In this document: positions 27,233 through 35,067 of the stretch, in pieces
Position numbering within the stretch: the stretch's first letter is position 1
Layout of the letters: each line of letters opens with the position of its first letter
Assembly (NCBI GenBank): GCA_963754235.1
Contig: CAVWFK010000005.1
Location: forward strand, 124,001 to 188,000
Direction: 5' to 3'
DNA: 64,000 bases
Source of the DNA: DATAYA01 sp963754235
Lineage (GTDB): Bacteria; Pseudomonadota; Alphaproteobacteria; Acetobacterales; Acetobacteraceae
Made by a program: the position numbers and the translations under genes
Notes under the pieces: generated by a model
Databases searched by the model: none
What the model was told of the DNA's origin: nothing
What the model saw: the letters and a program-made list of their open reading frames with translations, nothing else

Positions 27233-28198
27233 TCAGCGGCCGCGCGGCAGGTTGCGCGGCTGCGCGAAACGGAAGGAATCGCGCGGCCGGCGCGCACTCT
27301 CGTTGCCCACCGACATCACGCCGGTGCGCAGGCAGAGGCCGCCGAGCAAGGTCGCGATCGAGGCGAGCCGCGCCGGCCGCCGCACCAGGGCCGCGCCGCC
27401 GAGGTGCAGCGCCAAAGGCAGGGCGATGCCGAGCGCCTGACCGCCGAACGTCTCGATTGCGGCCCCCGGCCAGGCGTTCGCCGCCGCGCTGATGCCCTTC
27501 CGGCGATAGGTCGCCGCCGACGCCCGCGCGGTTGCAAACTCGACGGCAAGGGCGGCGAGCTTAATCGTGTCGAGATCACGTGCGACGCGGCGCGAGCCGA
27601 ACCGGTGCTCGGCGAGCGCCAGCGCGGCGGCACCGGTCGCGATCGACGAACTGCCGAACCGCACCGCGAGCGCGCCCGGCGCCGCCGCCCAGAGCGGCGT
27701 GCTGGTCGCCGAGAGCAGTGCCGCCGTGTAGGTCGCAAGCCCCGCCCCGGCGATCGCCGCCGGCACCTGTGCGGTGCGCGCGACCCGGCGCGGCCAGCGC
27801 CAGCCGAACAGATCGGCCGCCGCCTGGCACGCCGCCGTGATGCCGCTGGCGCCGCTGAATGCCATCAGGATCCAGGTGCCGATCGACATCGGCGACGTGC
27901 GCCGGAAGATGCGCAGCATGTTGTAGAAGCGCTGCGGCGTGCGCAGGTCGTAGATCAGCAGCGGCGCGCCCACGACCGGTGCGAGCAGCGACAGATAGCG
28001 TCCGCGCCGCACCATCCCACGGGCGCGGCGCATCCCGGAGAGGTCGGCGAGGCTTGCCAGAAGCTGCGCGGCTCCGGCGAGGCCCGCGAGGAAGATGTAG
28101 CCGCCCACCACGCTGGTCTCGAACGGCGCCTGGTTGAGCTGTGGACGGCCGTAATAGGTGCCGTCATAGCGGCGTGCGGCATCGGCGGCGTCCGGCAT
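27233..28198 (-). CDS. NrfD-type membrane subunit of formate dehydrogenase
   Basis: 321 residues with about eight hydrophobic helices. The N-terminus MPDAADAARRYDGTYYGRPQ is followed by APFETSVVGGYIFLAGLAGA, and the middle has LRTPQRFYNMLRIFRRTSPMSIGTWIL, the NrfD/PsrC hallmark of quinone-interacting membrane subunits without heme. It should anchor the FDH electron-transfer subunit to the inner membrane and pass electrons to quinone. ATG 28198 has AAGGGAG about 6 bases upstream and follows the FDH beta gene by 11 bases. Fits NrfD-type rather than the cytochrome b556 (FdnI) of E. coli. Confidence 0.88.
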   Translation of the reverse strand: MPDAADAARRYDGTYYGRPQLNQAPFETSVVGGYIFLAGLAGAAQLLASLADLSGMRRARGMVRRGRYLSLLAPVVGAPLLIYDLRTPQRFYNMLRIFRRTSPMSIGTWILMAFSGASGITAACQAAADLFGWRWPRRVARTAQVPAAIAGAGLATYTAALLSATSTPLWAAAPGALAVRFGSSSIATGAAALALAEHRFGSRRVARDLDTIKLAALAVEFATARASAATYRRKGISAAANAWPGAAIETFGGQALGIALPLALHLGGAALVRRPARLASIATLLGGLCLRTGVMSVGNESARRPRDSFRFAQPRNLPRGR

Positions 28199-28209
28199 GA
28201 TCGCTCCCT

Positions 28210-29112
28210 TCAGGCGCGGCGCGCGAACAAAGCGAGGGCAGCGAGTGCCAGGCTTGCGACAGTCGCGAGGCCCGCGGTCAGGCTCGGCGTCACGCGGTTC
28301 GCCGGTCGCGTCGGCGCGCGCGGCAGGTTGTAGGTCTCCGGCTCCTCGGTGAGCAGGAAGAACGCGTTGAGGTGGCCGATCCCACCGGTGGCACCCGGCC
28401 CGTCCGGCGTGCCGTAGAGATAGGCGGAGTTCACCCCCAGCCGGTGCAACTCGGCGACCCGCTGCTCGGCGCGCGCGTGCAGATCGGGCAACTCGCCGAA
28501 GGCGATCGAATCGGTGGGGCAGGATTTCGCGCAGGCCGGCTCCAGCCCGCCCTTCAGCCGATCGTAGCAGAGCGTGCATTTGTGCGCCTTGCCGTCGTCC
28601 GGGCTGAGATCGACGACGCCGAACGGGCAGGCGGGCACGCAATAGCCGCAGCCGTTGCAGATGTCCTGCTGCACGACGACGGTATCGAACTCGGTCTTGA
28701 ACAGCGCGCCGGTCGGGCACGCCTCCAGGCACGGCGCGTTGTGGCAGTGCTTGCACACGTCGCTCATCATCAGCCAGCCGCTCTGGAACGGCCGCATCTC
28801 GGTCGGCCGGTCGGCGACCTGCTCGACGAAGGTGACGTGGCGCCAGGTGTTGGCGGAGAGACGGCCGGTATTGTCGTAACTCTGCCCGGTCAGGCCGAGA
28901 CGATCGGCGGGCAAATTGTTCCACTCCTTGCACGCGACCTCGCACGCCTTGCAGCCGATGCAGAGCGTGGTGTCGGTGAAGAAGCCATAGGCGCGGCCGG
29001 GGCGGATGCGCACGCCGGCGGTGAGTTCCGCCTCGTCGGCGATCGGTGCCGAGAACTCGGCCTCGGCGTAGTCGAGCACGCGCCGGCTGAGCGGCAAGCC
29101 GCCGTCGGTCAT
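28210..29112 (-). CDS. fdhB: Formate dehydrogenase iron-sulfur (beta) subunit
   Basis: 300 residues with four ferredoxin-type cysteine clusters: CIGCKACEVAC (Cys51-61), CKHCHNAPCLEAC, CNGCGYCVPAC and CTLCYDRLKGGLEPACAKSC. These carry four [4Fe-4S] centres that conduct electrons from the catalytic subunit. A C-terminal hydrophobic helix (LTAGLATVASLALAALALF) gives a membrane anchor as in FdnH. It overlaps the preceding 78-residue gene by 4 bases and is followed by the NrfD subunit. The catalytic subunit is encoded about 6 kb downstream on the same strand. Confidence 0.96.
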   Translation of the reverse strand: MTDGGLPLSRRVLDYAEAEFSAPIADEAELTAGVRIRPGRAYGFFTDTTLCIGCKACEVACKEWNNLPADRLGLTGQSYDNTGRLSANTWRHVTFVEQVADRPTEMRPFQSGWLMMSDVCKHCHNAPCLEACPTGALFKTEFDTVVVQQDICNGCGYCVPACPFGVVDLSPDDGKAHKCTLCYDRLKGGLEPACAKSCPTDSIAFGELPDLHARAEQRVAELHRLGVNSAYLYGTPDGPGATGGIGHLNAFFLLTEEPETYNLPRAPTRPANRVTPSLTAGLATVASLALAALALFARRA

Positions 29113-29345
29113 TGCGCGGTCCTTTCCGGAAGACGCTCGATCCGATGCGCCACCATCGCGATCACCCCCTTGCCCGGCTTGAACCGGACGCGAACATGCG
29201 CCCGGTCGCGCTGCAATTGCGGCAGTTGATCAGGCTCGGCGGCGGCGGCGTGCGCGAGGATGAACAGCTGGCATTCGCCGCCGTCGGACTGCATCAGGAA
29301 CCGCCCCTCCTGCACGAGGGTCACGATGCCATCCACGCTTCTCAT
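29109..29345 (-). CDS. Small protein leading the FDH beta/NrfD operon
   Basis: 78 residues starting at ATG 29345 (MRSVDGIVTLVQEGRFLMQS DGGECQLFIL). It looks like a small beta-barrel (OB-like) domain: alternating hydrophobic strands and a final RVRFKPGKGVIAMVAHRIERL. I do not recognise a named family. The stop overlaps the fdhB start (ATGA), so expression is tied to FDH. A function in FDH assembly or cofactor handling is inferred from position only. A longer in-frame start at 29429 adds only a basic, proline-rich stretch and is not preferred. Confidence 0.7.
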   Translation of the reverse strand: MRSVDGIVTLVQEGRFLMQSDGGECQLFILAHAAAAEPDQLPQLQRDRAHVRVRFKPGKGVIAMVAHRIERLPERTAQ

Positions 29346-29464
29346 GCCGGCCCCCTTGCCGCCCGGCGGAACGCCTGAGCCAGCGGGTCGGTTGCATCGC
29401 GGGCGTGGCGGCTTGCCCGATCGCGTCATCCGTCCGACGATGCGCGTCCATTCCGGAGGCCACG

Positions 29465-31036
29465 ATGCATTACGATCCGCCGCCGCACATCACCCAGCAC
29501 TGGCAGCTCCGCAAGCCGGCGACCCGTGGCCGGCGTGGCATGGTGGTCAGCCAATCCCGCGACGCGGCACTGGCCGGGGTCGCGGTGCTGGATGCCGGCG
29601 GCAACGCGATCGACGCCGCGGTTGCGACCGCGCTGGCGCTGGCGACCTTGGAGCCGTGGAACTCGGGGCTGGGCGGCATCGGCTTCGCGCTGGTTCACCG
29701 GGCCGGTGAGCGCCGCGCGCAGGTGGTGGATTTCGGTCCTCGCGCGCCCGCTGGCCTCGATCCGTCCCGGTTCCGGCTGACCGGGCAGATGAAGCAGGAC
29801 CTGTTCGCTTGGCCGGAGGTGGAGGGCGACGCCAATATCCACGGCCCGCTTTCCTTCGTGATCCCCTCGGCGCCGGCGGGGCTTGCCTGCCTGCACGAAC
29901 GCTGGGGGAAGCTGCCGTTGGCGGAGGTGATCGCCCCGGCGCTGGCGCTGGCCCGGCGCGGGCTGTCGGCCGACTGGTACACCACGCTGAAGATCGCGAA
30001 CTCCGCCGCCGTGCTGCGACTCTATCCGGAGAGTGCCCGCATCTACCTGCGCGACGGCCTGCCGCCGGTGGCACCCTATAAGGGGGTGCCGGGCTTCTTC
30101 ACTCTCGGCCATCTGCCGGAGACGCTGGAGCGTCTGGCGCGTCATGGCTTGCGCGATTTCTATGAAGGCGAGACCGCTTCCTTGATCGCTGCGGATGTGC
30201 GTGCGTTGGGGGGCGTGCTCGCGGCCCAGGATTTGCGCGGCTGCCAGGCAAGCGTTCGCGAGGCCGATGAGGTGTCTTGGCGGGGGCGCACGCTGCAACT
30301 GGCCGGCGGGCTCACCGCGGCACCCACGCTCGCGCGCGTGCTGGCGCTAATGCGCGATGCGCCGTACGGGACCCGCCCCGATGCGGCCTGGTACTCAGTG
30401 CTCGTGCGCGCGATGCAGCAGGCTTATGCCGAGCGGCTCGCGGGTCTGGGCGATACCGAGCCGAAGGCGGCCGAGAGCTGCACCACCCATCTCACCGCCT
30501 GCGATGAGGCAGGAACGATGGTCGCGGTGACCACGACGCTGCTGTCCTCGATGGGCAGCCGGGTGGTGCTGCCGCAATCGGGCGTGCTGATGAACAACGG
30601 CGTGATGTGGTTCGATCCCCGCGCCGGCCAGCCGAACTCGATGGCGCCGGGGAAGCGGCCGCTCACCAACATGCTGCCGATCATCCTGCGCGAAGGCGAT
30701 ACCCCGGTGTTGGCCGGCGGCGCTTCGGGCGGGCGGCGCATCCTGGCCGCGGTGTTCCAGGTGATGACCTGCGTTGCCGATTTCGGCCTGACCTTGGAGG
30801 AGGCGGCACACCATCCCCGCATCGACGTCTCCGGCCCCGATGCCGTGAGCGCCGATCGTAACCTGCCCGAGGACGTGATCGCGACGCTGCGCGCGGCCGG
30901 TCCGATCGAGATCGTCGATCGCGACGTGCTGCCGATCAACTTCGCCTGCCCGAACGTGATCATCCGCCGCGACGGCGGGTGTCAGGGGATCAGTGACGTG
31001 GCCTCGCCCTGGTCGGCGGCGGTGGCGCAGGCATAA
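29465..31036 (+). CDS. ggt: Gamma-glutamyltransferase family protein
   Basis: 523 residues from ATG 29465, which has GGAGG six bases upstream. The Ntn-hydrolase precursor is recognisable by GGNAIDAAVATALALATLEPWNSGLGGIGF near residue 45. The autoprocessing and catalytic threonine is in ESCTTHLTACDEAGTMVAVTTTLLSSMGSRV, followed by GVLMNNGVMWFDP, PLTNMLPII and GGASGGRRI. There is no signal peptide, so it appears cytoplasmic, unlike the periplasmic E. coli enzyme. The reaction is hydrolysis or transfer of gamma-glutamyl groups (glutathione or analogues). It heads a plus-strand run with trmO 5 bases downstream. Confidence 0.92.
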   Translation: MHYDPPPHITQHWQLRKPATRGRRGMVVSQSRDAALAGVAVLDAGGNAIDAAVATALALATLEPWNSGLGGIGFALVHRAGERRAQVVDFGPRAPAGLDPSRFRLTGQMKQDLFAWPEVEGDANIHGPLSFVIPSAPAGLACLHERWGKLPLAEVIAPALALARRGLSADWYTTLKIANSAAVLRLYPESARIYLRDGLPPVAPYKGVPGFFTLGHLPETLERLARHGLRDFYEGETASLIAADVRALGGVLAAQDLRGCQASVREADEVSWRGRTLQLAGGLTAAPTLARVLALMRDAPYGTRPDAAWYSVLVRAMQQAYAERLAGLGDTEPKAAESCTTHLTACDEAGTMVAVTTTLLSSMGSRVVLPQSGVLMNNGVMWFDPRAGQPNSMAPGKRPLTNMLPIILREGDTPVLAGGASGGRRILAAVFQVMTCVADFGLTLEEAAHHPRIDVSGPDAVSADRNLPEDVIATLRAAGPIEIVDRDVLPINFACPNVIIRRDGGCQGISDVASPWSAAVAQA

Positions 31037-31041
31037 CGGCC

Positions 31042-31512
31042 GTGCATCTGCGGGCGATCGGCCGGCTGCACACGCCGTTCCGCACGCTCGCCGAGTGCCC
31101 GCGCAACGGCCGTAAGCCCGCTCCGCCGCCGCTCTGCGAGGCGGAGGTGTTTTCCGAGTTTGTGCCAGGACTGCGCAGCCTGGGCGGATTCTCGCACCTG
31201 ATCCTGCTCTACTGGCTGGATCAGGTGCGTGCGCCGGAACTGGTGTTCACGCCGCCTTTCGACGACCAGCCGCGCGGCCTGTTCGCCACCCGCGCGCCGC
31301 ACCGGCCCAACCCGATCGGGCTTTCCGTCGTCGCCTTCGACCGGTTCGCGGCACCCAACCGGCTGGTCGTGCGTTACCTCGACTGTATCGACGGGACGCC
31401 GCTGCTCGACATCAAGCCCTATTTGCCGAGCGTCGATGCCGAGCCGGCGGCGTCGATGGGCTGGCTCGCCGCCAATGCGGGCCGGCGTTACACAGCGGAG
31501 GAGCGCGGATGA
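31042..31512 (+). CDS. trmO: tRNA N6-threonylcarbamoyladenosine methyltransferase TrmO
   Basis: 156 residues, GTG start. Family UPF0066/TsaA/YaeB, whose E. coli member methylates t6A37 of ACY-decoding tRNA(Thr) with SAM. The family signatures are clear: LGGFSHLILLYWLDQ, the FATRAPHRPNPIGLSVV block and DGTPLLDIKPYLPSVD. It is short compared with E. coli TrmO (about 235 residues), lacking the C-terminal extension, as in many single-domain versions. Ends overlapping the next gene's start (ATGA at 31509-31512). Confidence 0.92.
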   Translation: MHLRAIGRLHTPFRTLAECPRNGRKPAPPPLCEAEVFSEFVPGLRSLGGFSHLILLYWLDQVRAPELVFTPPFDDQPRGLFATRAPHRPNPIGLSVVAFDRFAAPNRLVVRYLDCIDGTPLLDIKPYLPSVDAEPAASMGWLAANAGRRYTAEERG

Positions 31513-32768
31513 CGATCTACACCGGCCCGGTTTTCGAGATGGCACGCGCGCAGTTCACCGTCATTGCCGATCACATCGGCATTCCCGCCGACGAGTGCCA
31601 ACGCATCCTCTATCCCAAGCGCGCGGTGACGGTCTCGTGCCCGATCCATCGCGATGACGGCAGCCTCGCGGTGTTCGAGGGCTATCGGGTGCAGCACCAT
31701 CTGACCCTTGGTCCGACCAAGGGAGGCACGCGGTTTTCGCGCAACCTCGATATCGGCGAGGTGGCAGCGCTGGCGATCTGGATGAGCTGGAAATGCGCGC
31801 TCGCCGGACTGCCCTATGGCGGCGCCAAGGGCGGCGTGGCCGTCGATCCGCGCGCGCTGTCGGCGCGCGAACTCGAATCGGTCTCGCGCCGCTACATGCA
31901 GGAGATGATCCCCTTCGTCGGCCCGCATACCGACGTGATGGCGCCCGACATGGGCACCAACGAGCAGGTGATGGCGTGGTTCATGGATACCTATTCCATG
32001 TATCAGGGCCGGACCGTGACCGAGATCGTCACCGGCAAGCCGGTCGCGTCGGGCGGCACGCTCGGCCGGCGCGAGGCGACCGGGCGCGGCGTCGTCTATC
32101 TCACCGAGCGCGCGATGCGGCGGCTCGACATCCCGATGTCGGGAGCGACCGCGATCGTGCAGGGCTTCGGCAACGTGGGGTCCGTGACGGCGCTGGAGCT
32201 GGCGAAGCGGGGCGTGCGTGTGATCGGCATCAGCGATCATTCGGCCTGCTATTTCGACGCGCGTGGCCTTGATGTTCCGGCGCTGGATCGGCATGTCGCG
32301 AACACGGGCCTGCTTGCCGGCTTCTCGCAAGAGCTGCTGTTCGATCCGGAGGCGCTGCTGGTGCAGCCATGCGACGTGCTGGTGCCGGCGGCGATGGAGC
32401 GCGTCATCGACCACAAGAACGCGGCGCGCCTGCGCTGCCGTGTGCTGGCAGAGGGCGCCAACGGCCCGACCACGCCGGACGCCGACCGCATCCTGGACGC
32501 GCGCCGCGACGACATCTTCGTCATTCCCGACATTCTGTGCAATGCCGGTGGCGTGATCGTAAGCTATTTCGAGTGGGTGCAGGATTTGCAGCAATTCTTC
32601 TGGGAGGAGGCGGAGGTGATGCAGCGGCTCAATCACGTGCTGGAGCGCGCTTTCGTCCAGGTGATGCGCCGCGCCGAGCACGACGGCGTGCCGCACCGAA
32701 CGGCGGCGATGGCGATCGGGGTGGAGAAGGTGCGCAACGCCAAGAACGTGCGCGGATTGTTCCCATGA
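31509..32768 (+). CDS. Glutamate/leucine-type amino acid dehydrogenase
   Basis: 419 residues, the usual size of hexameric NAD(P)-dependent Glu/Leu/Phe/Val dehydrogenases. N-terminal substrate domain: GYRVQHHLTLGPTKGGTRF with the substrate-binding lysine, KCALAGLPYGGAKGGVAVDP with the catalytic lysine region, PDMGTNEQVMAW. C-terminal Rossmann domain: GATAIVQGFGNVGSVTALELAKRG. VLAEGANGPTTPDAD follows, typical of glutamate dehydrogenase, the likeliest activity (glutamate to 2-oxoglutarate and ammonia). It overlaps trmO and the next gene by 4 bases each, indicating one tightly coupled transcript. Confidence 0.94.
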   Translation: MTIYTGPVFEMARAQFTVIADHIGIPADECQRILYPKRAVTVSCPIHRDDGSLAVFEGYRVQHHLTLGPTKGGTRFSRNLDIGEVAALAIWMSWKCALAGLPYGGAKGGVAVDPRALSARELESVSRRYMQEMIPFVGPHTDVMAPDMGTNEQVMAWFMDTYSMYQGRTVTEIVTGKPVASGGTLGRREATGRGVVYLTERAMRRLDIPMSGATAIVQGFGNVGSVTALELAKRGVRVIGISDHSACYFDARGLDVPALDRHVANTGLLAGFSQELLFDPEALLVQPCDVLVPAAMERVIDHKNAARLRCRVLAEGANGPTTPDADRILDARRDDIFVIPDILCNAGGVIVSYFEWVQDLQQFFWEEAEVMQRLNHVLERAFVQVMRRAEHDGVPHRTAAMAIGVEKVRNAKNVRGLFP

Positions 32769-33163
32769 GCGCCGAGCCAGAGCCGCGCGCGAAGCTCGAT
32801 TGCCTGCGCTGCCCCAGCCTGTGCTGCAAGGTGGCCGGCTATGTGCAGGTCAGCGACTACGACATTCGGCGGCTCGCGAAATTTCTGGGCCTCACCCCGC
32901 GCGCCTTCGAGGCGAAGCACATCGTCGAGCGCACGCGGGCCGGCAAGCGGCGCATCAAGGCGGAGTTCGAAACCTGCCAGTTCCTCGATGGCAAGCGCCG
33001 CTGCACGGTGTACGAGGCGCGTCCGAAGGATTGCCGAGGCTATGTGTGCTGGGAGGCGGTGGATCCGACGCTGCACCGGATCGCGCAGTTCTTGCAGACG
33101 CCGATCGTGGCGCAGCAGGAGAGCGAGGTGAGCGACCGCCGCCCAAAAAGGCGGAACACCTGA
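32765..33163 (+). CDS. YkgJ-type cysteine-cluster protein
   Basis: 132 residues. The metal-chelating cysteine pattern of the YkgJ/UPF0153 family is visible: CLRCPSLCCKVAGY near residue 13, ETCQFLDGKRRCTVYEARPKDCRGYVCW near residue 70. It probably binds a zinc or iron-sulfur centre; molecular role unknown. It overlaps the dehydrogenase gene by 4 bases and is the last gene of the ggt-trmO-dehydrogenase run. The 3' end of the gene already contains a small hairpin (CCGCC-CAAAAA-GGCGG). Confidence 0.88.
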   Translation: MSAEPEPRAKLDCLRCPSLCCKVAGYVQVSDYDIRRLAKFLGLTPRAFEAKHIVERTRAGKRRIKAEFETCQFLDGKRRCTVYEARPKDCRGYVCWEAVDPTLHRIAQFLQTPIVAQQESEVSDRRPKRRNT

Positions 33164-33173
33164 AAAATGGGGT

Positions 33174-33221
33174 CTGGGGCCTCAAGGCCCCAGCGGGGTC
33201 AAGGGGCGGAGCCCCCGCCTT
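33174..33221. repeat. GC-rich double hairpin repeat, copy 1 (terminator-like)
   Basis: CTGGGGCCTCAAGGCCCCAG forms one perfect stem and GGGGCGGAGCCCCCGCC a second. The same module stands at 54401-54447, differing by a few bases. It separates the convergent YkgJ and dppC genes and is well suited to be a bidirectional terminator. Confidence 0.75.
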
Positions 33222-33229
33222 GCGTGCGG

Positions 33230-34111
33230 TCAGTGCAGGTCGAGGCGCGGGTCGAGCGCGTCGCGCAAGCCATCGCCCAGGAAGTTGAAGCTGGTCACGG
33301 CGAGCGTGATCGCGAGGCCGGGGATGATCGCCAGCCAGGGCGCGCTGGTGAGGTATTCCTGCGCGTTCTCCAGCATGTTGCCCCAGCTCGGCACCGGTGG
33401 CTGAATGCCGTATCCAAGAAAGCTGATGTAGCTCTCAAGCAGGATGGCACGCGCCACGTTCAGCGTCGCCGCCACCACGATCGGGGCGATGGCGTTCGGG
33501 ATCAGCTCGCGGAAAATGATGTAGGCGTCGGATGCGCCGAGAGCGACCACCGCCACCGCGAAGTCGCGCTCGCGCAGGGATCGCATTTGCGCCTCGACGA
33601 TGCGCGCGACCTCCATCCAGGCGGTCGCGGCGATGATGAGCGTGATGCTGGCCAGAGTCGGGTTGACGAACGCCGCCAGCGCCAGCAGCAGGAAGATCGA
33701 GGGGAAGCACAGCACCGCGTCCACCAGCCGCATCAGCACGGTGCCGACCCAACCGCCATAATACCCGGCGACCGCGCCGATCACGGTGCCGACCACGGTG
33801 CTGATCGCCATCGCCGCGAATCCGACCGTCAGCGACACGCGCCCCGCCGTCAGCAGCCGCGCCAGCAGGTCGCGGCCCAACTGGTCGGTGCCGAGGGCGT
33901 GCGGCCCGGCCAAAGGTGGCGCGAAGCGGTGGATGATGTCGATGTAGGTGTCGGTATAGGGGATCAGGCCGGGGCCGAACGCGCAGGCCAGGATCAGCAG
34001 CACGATCGCGACGGCGCCGAACAGCGCCAGCCGGTGGCGCATGAAGCGGCGCAGCGCGCGATTGCGGCTGCGCGCCGCCGGGGCGGCGAGGGTGCGGACC
34101 GCCGCGTCCAT
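33230..34111 (-). CDS. Dipeptide/oligopeptide-type ABC permease (DppC/OppC-like)
   Basis: 293 residues with six membrane helices. The DppC hallmark N-terminal first helix (LALFGAVAIVLLILACAFGP) is followed by HALGTDQLGRDLLARLLTAG. The EAA loop is in EAQMRSLRERDFAVAVVALGASDAYIIFRELIPNA, and the C-terminal SFNFLGDGLRDALDPR is typical. The start codon overlaps the dppB stop by one base. It works with the upstream DppB as the membrane channel of a peptide, nickel or opine importer. No binding-protein gene is in this cluster. Confidence 0.94.
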   Translation of the reverse strand: MDAAVRTLAAPAARSRNRALRRFMRHRLALFGAVAIVLLILACAFGPGLIPYTDTYIDIIHRFAPPLAGPHALGTDQLGRDLLARLLTAGRVSLTVGFAAMAISTVVGTVIGAVAGYYGGWVGTVLMRLVDAVLCFPSIFLLLALAAFVNPTLASITLIIAATAWMEVARIVEAQMRSLRERDFAVAVVALGASDAYIIFRELIPNAIAPIVVAATLNVARAILLESYISFLGYGIQPPVPSWGNMLENAQEYLTSAPWLAIIPGLAITLAVTSFNFLGDGLRDALDPRLDLH

Positions 34112-35061
34112 CAGTCGAGCCGGATGCGCGGATCGGCGAGCGCATAGCAGAGATCGGCGAGCAGATTGCCGAGCAGCACCAGCACCGCCGAGAACATCAG
34201 GATGCCCATTACCGAAGGGTAGTCGCGATAGCCGATGGAATCGAGGAACATTCGTCCCATCCCCGGCCAGGTGAACACCGTCTCCGTCACCAGGGCTCCC
34301 GAAAGCAGGGTCGGCAGTTGCAGCCCGGCGATCGTGATCATCGGCAGCAGCGCGTTGCGCACCGCGTGGTGCGTCAGGATCACGCGTTCGGGCAGACCCT
34401 TGGCGCGCGCCGTGCGGATGTAGTCTTGGTTGATCACCTCCAGCATCGAGGAGCGCATGTAGCGGCTCCAGATCGCGATCGTGACCAGCGCCAGGACCAT
34501 CGCGGGCGCGATCAGGTGGTGGAGGTAGTCGAGAAACGAACCGTTTCCGATCGTGTAGAGGTTGCCGGGCGGCAGCCAGCCGAGTTCGACGGAAAAGACG
34601 TAGATCGTCACCAGTCCGAACCAGAAGGTGGGGATCGAGAGCGCGATCATCGCGCCGATCGTGGCGAGGTAGTCGAAGGCCGAGTAGCGGCGGATCGCCC
34701 CCAGAATGCCGATCCAGGTGCCGCCCAGGACGGCGATCAGGGTGGAGCTGACCATCAGTTCGAGCGTCGCCCCCAAATGGCTCGCGATGATGCCCAGCAC
34801 CGGCTGCTGGTCGCGGTAGGAGCGGCCCCAGTCGCCGCCCAGCATCTGCACGAGCCAGTGCCAGTATTGCAGCGGCAGCGGTGCATCGAGGCCCATCTGG
34901 TGCGCGATCCGCGCCAGGTCGGCCGAGCTCATGCCGGGGATGTTGGCGAACTGCGCCAGCGGCCCGCCCGGCGCGAGGTGGAGGATCCCGAAGCCGATCA
35001 TCGAGACCAGCCAGAGCAGGATCAGGCTTTGACCGAGCCGCCGGAGCAGGTATCTGATCAT
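34111..35061 (-). CDS. Dipeptide/oligopeptide-type ABC permease (DppB/OppB-like)
   Basis: 316 residues, six helices. Starts MIRYLLRRLGQSLILLWLVS, the invariant DppB N-terminus. The middle carries HLGATLELMVSSTLIAVLGG and the EAA loop is EVINQDYIRTARAKGLPERVILTHHAVRNALLP; the end is DLCYALADPRIRLD. The start at 35061 is only 6 bases from the divergent ATPase start at 35068, so any promoter must lie inside the neighbouring coding sequence. The long upstream extension of this frame is antisense to the ATPase gene and not coding. Confidence 0.94.
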   Translation of the reverse strand: MIRYLLRRLGQSLILLWLVSMIGFGILHLAPGGPLAQFANIPGMSSADLARIAHQMGLDAPLPLQYWHWLVQMLGGDWGRSYRDQQPVLGIIASHLGATLELMVSSTLIAVLGGTWIGILGAIRRYSAFDYLATIGAMIALSIPTFWFGLVTIYVFSVELGWLPPGNLYTIGNGSFLDYLHHLIAPAMVLALVTIAIWSRYMRSSMLEVINQDYIRTARAKGLPERVILTHHAVRNALLPMITIAGLQLPTLLSGALVTETVFTWPGMGRMFLDSIGYRDYPSVMGILMFSAVLVLLGNLLADLCYALADPRIRLD

Positions 35062-35067
35062 GTCCCC

